Shown here: positions 63,097 through 64,000 of the stretch, piece after piece
Layout of the letters: each line of letters opens with the position of its first letter
How positions within the stretch are numbered: the first letter of the stretch is position 1
Assembly: GCA_963842955.1 (NCBI GenBank)
Contig: CAWJIJ010000005.1
Location: 248,001 to 312,000 of the forward strand
DNA: 64,000 nt
Source: JARFQW01 sp963842955
GTDB taxonomy: Bacteria; Pseudomonadota; Gammaproteobacteria; Steroidobacterales; XN24
Direction of reading: 5' to 3'
Notes under the pieces: model-generated
The model's database searches: none
Told to the model about the DNA's origin: nothing
The model's input: the letters and a program-made list of their open reading frames with translations, nothing else
Position numbers and translations under genes: made by a program

Positions 63097-63115
63097 GCTT
63101 TATCCTGGAGTCGCC

Positions 63116-63898
63116 ATGACCGATCGATCGACCGTCGAATACGAAGTGCTGGGCGCAGTGGCCCGGATTACCCTGAACCGGCCCGAGGTCCTGAACGCCT
63201 TCAACGAGGCCCTCGCTTCGGACCTGCTAAAGGCCCTGATCGACGCGGCCGGGAACCGTGAGGTCCGTGCGCTTGTCCTGACCGGAGCCAACGGCCGGTT
63301 CAGCGCGGGAGCCGACCTCAAGCGTGGCTTCCCCACGGACCGGCGCATCGAAGACGTACTCAATTCCGAGTACAAGCCCGCGCTGGAACTGATCGCCGGC
63401 ATGGAGAAGCCGGTGCTGGCTGCCGTCGGTGGACCGGCCGCCGGTATCGGCATGTCGTTCGCGCTTGCCTGCGACCTGGTCGTGATGGCGGATGACGCCT
63501 ATCTCATGTCGCCGTTTTCGAGCATCGGCATCATTCCGGACGGCGGTGCCACCTGGCTGCTGGCGCGCCAGCTGGGTTATTACCGGGCCTATGAGCTGTG
63601 TGCCGAGGGCGCGCGCCTGGCGGCAGCCGAGTGCCTCTCGGCCGGGCTGGCCAACCGGGTCGTCCCGGCGGCCGAGCTGCAGGAGCACACCCTCGGATGG
63701 GCGCAGAGCCTGGCGGAGCGCGCGCCGCTGGCGCTGGGGCGCACCAAGCTGGCGATGCGCCGGGCCGCAACCCAGGGTTTCGGTGAAGCGATCAGCCTGG
63801 AAGCCATGCTGCAGAACGCGTGCCTGGAAAGCGAGGATGCAAAAGAAGGCGTACAGGCATTCCTCGAGAAGCGTAAACCGGTATTCCGCGGACGTTAG
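63116..63898 (+). CDS. Enoyl-CoA hydratase/isomerase family protein
   Basis: Crotonase of 260 residues with NRPEVLNAFNEALASDLLKA at the N-terminus, the CoA-binding/oxyanion FSAGADLK loop and the second oxyanion segment GGPAAGIGMSFALACDLVVM. The usual second catalytic Glu region reads SSIGIIPDGGATWLL, with Asp in place of the crotonase Glu, which favours a PaaG-like isomerase over a hydratase. It belongs to the same beta-oxidation cluster. Confidence 0.88.
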   Translation: MTDRSTVEYEVLGAVARITLNRPEVLNAFNEALASDLLKALIDAAGNREVRALVLTGANGRFSAGADLKRGFPTDRRIEDVLNSEYKPALELIAGMEKPVLAAVGGPAAGIGMSFALACDLVVMADDAYLMSPFSSIGIIPDGGATWLLARQLGYYRAYELCAEGARLAAAECLSAGLANRVVPAAELQEHTLGWAQSLAERAPLALGRTKLAMRRAATQGFGEAISLEAMLQNACLESEDAKEGVQAFLEKRKPVFRGR

Positions 63899-63944
63899 AA
63901 CACGCTCTAGTCATCAGAACAACAACCCGGAGGAGATCCGCCCC

Positions 63945-64000
63945 ATGGACCGCGTCATATTCGAAGAAGAGCACGAAATATTCCGGGACTCCGTGGTCCG
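63945..64000 (+). CDS. N-terminus of an acyl-CoA dehydrogenase, cut by the window end
   Basis: Begins MDRVIFEEEHEIFRDSVV after a GGAGGAGA ribosome binding site. The pattern (F-x-E-E-H-x-x-F-R-x-S-V) is the usual start of acyl-CoA dehydrogenases, and the position fits a beta-oxidation operon. Only 18 complete codons are visible. Confidence 0.75.
   Translation, partial: MDRVIFEEEHEIFRDSVV

Noticed and set aside
1..64000. tRNA/rRNA genes, CRISPR arrays, transposons, prophage or defence islands
   Set aside because: I scanned for T-loop motifs, regularly spaced repeats, transposase and integrase-like proteins and phage genes and saw none.

Overview
The window is GC-rich, densely coded chromosomal DNA with short intergenic gaps. 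It looks like a proteobacterium, most likely a gammaproteobacterium. Supporting content includes a Tat-exported formate dehydrogenase with DUF3305/DUF3306 partners, PqiABC-type outer-envelope transport, a YgbA homologue, a chorismate mutase-prephenate dehydrogenase fusion (TyrA), an Anbu island and a FadJ-like multienzyme. I could not fix a genus. I see no tRNA, rRNA, CRISPR array, insertion sequence or prophage.

Region 1 (1-14.3 kb) is a formate dehydrogenase locus with its own tungstate/molybdate uptake and regulation. On the minus strand is a Tup-type ABC permease and ATPase (tupB, tupC; the latter runs off the left edge). They are preceded by an excellent sigma-54 promoter and, further out, GGGTCA/TGACCC sites. 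A divergent sigma-54 activator, a DUF6494 protein and a divergent HTH regulator with a substrate-binding-protein domain follow. Then come DUF3305, DUF3306, a poly-ferredoxin, a TorD-like chaperone, a small Tat protein, FdhA (Cys, not Sec), FdhB, a small lipoprotein and FdhC. An ankyrin protein closes the run.

Region 2 (14.3-31.6 kb) is a set of mostly unrelated envelope and metabolic genes. These are a Rieske-like Tat protein, YgbA, an AI-2E family permease, a secreted double VOC protein, a GMC oxidoreductase with its small subunit, an exported RidA, an alkylsulfatase-like lipoprotein, a TAP-type hydrolase with a membrane tail, an M48 lipoprotein protease, pirin, a fasciclin protein and a saccharopine-dehydrogenase-like protein.

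Region 3 (31.8-38.0 kb) is an Anbu island (proteasome-like peptidase, zinc metallopeptidase, alpha-E protein, circularly permuted ATP-grasp). It is followed by the glutathione formaldehyde pathway (class III alcohol dehydrogenase and S-formylglutathione hydrolase), whose product, formate, feeds the FDH of region 1.

Region 4 (38.3-49.2 kb) holds a split-pqiA PqiAABC operon, an isoquinoline-1-oxidoreductase-like molybdoenzyme (two subunits), an APH-fold kinase, and a Kbp/LemA/TPM/TPM/HIT run.

Region 5 (49.2-64 kb) holds an operon of a TPP enzyme, a CoA-transferase and an unrecognised 497-residue protein; then tyrA, a YjgR-type ATPase, murI, a membrane-anchored hydrolase, and a fatty-acid beta-oxidation operon (thiolase, FadJ-like, enoyl-CoA hydratase, start of an acyl-CoA dehydrogenase).

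An important caveat covers 19.2-58.4 kb. About eighteen single-base insertions interrupt otherwise well conserved genes. Every one is a +1, mostly in short homopolymers, and I found no compensating deletion. They look like consensus-sequence errors rather than real pseudogenes. I give the extents of these genes as the inferred full-length loci.
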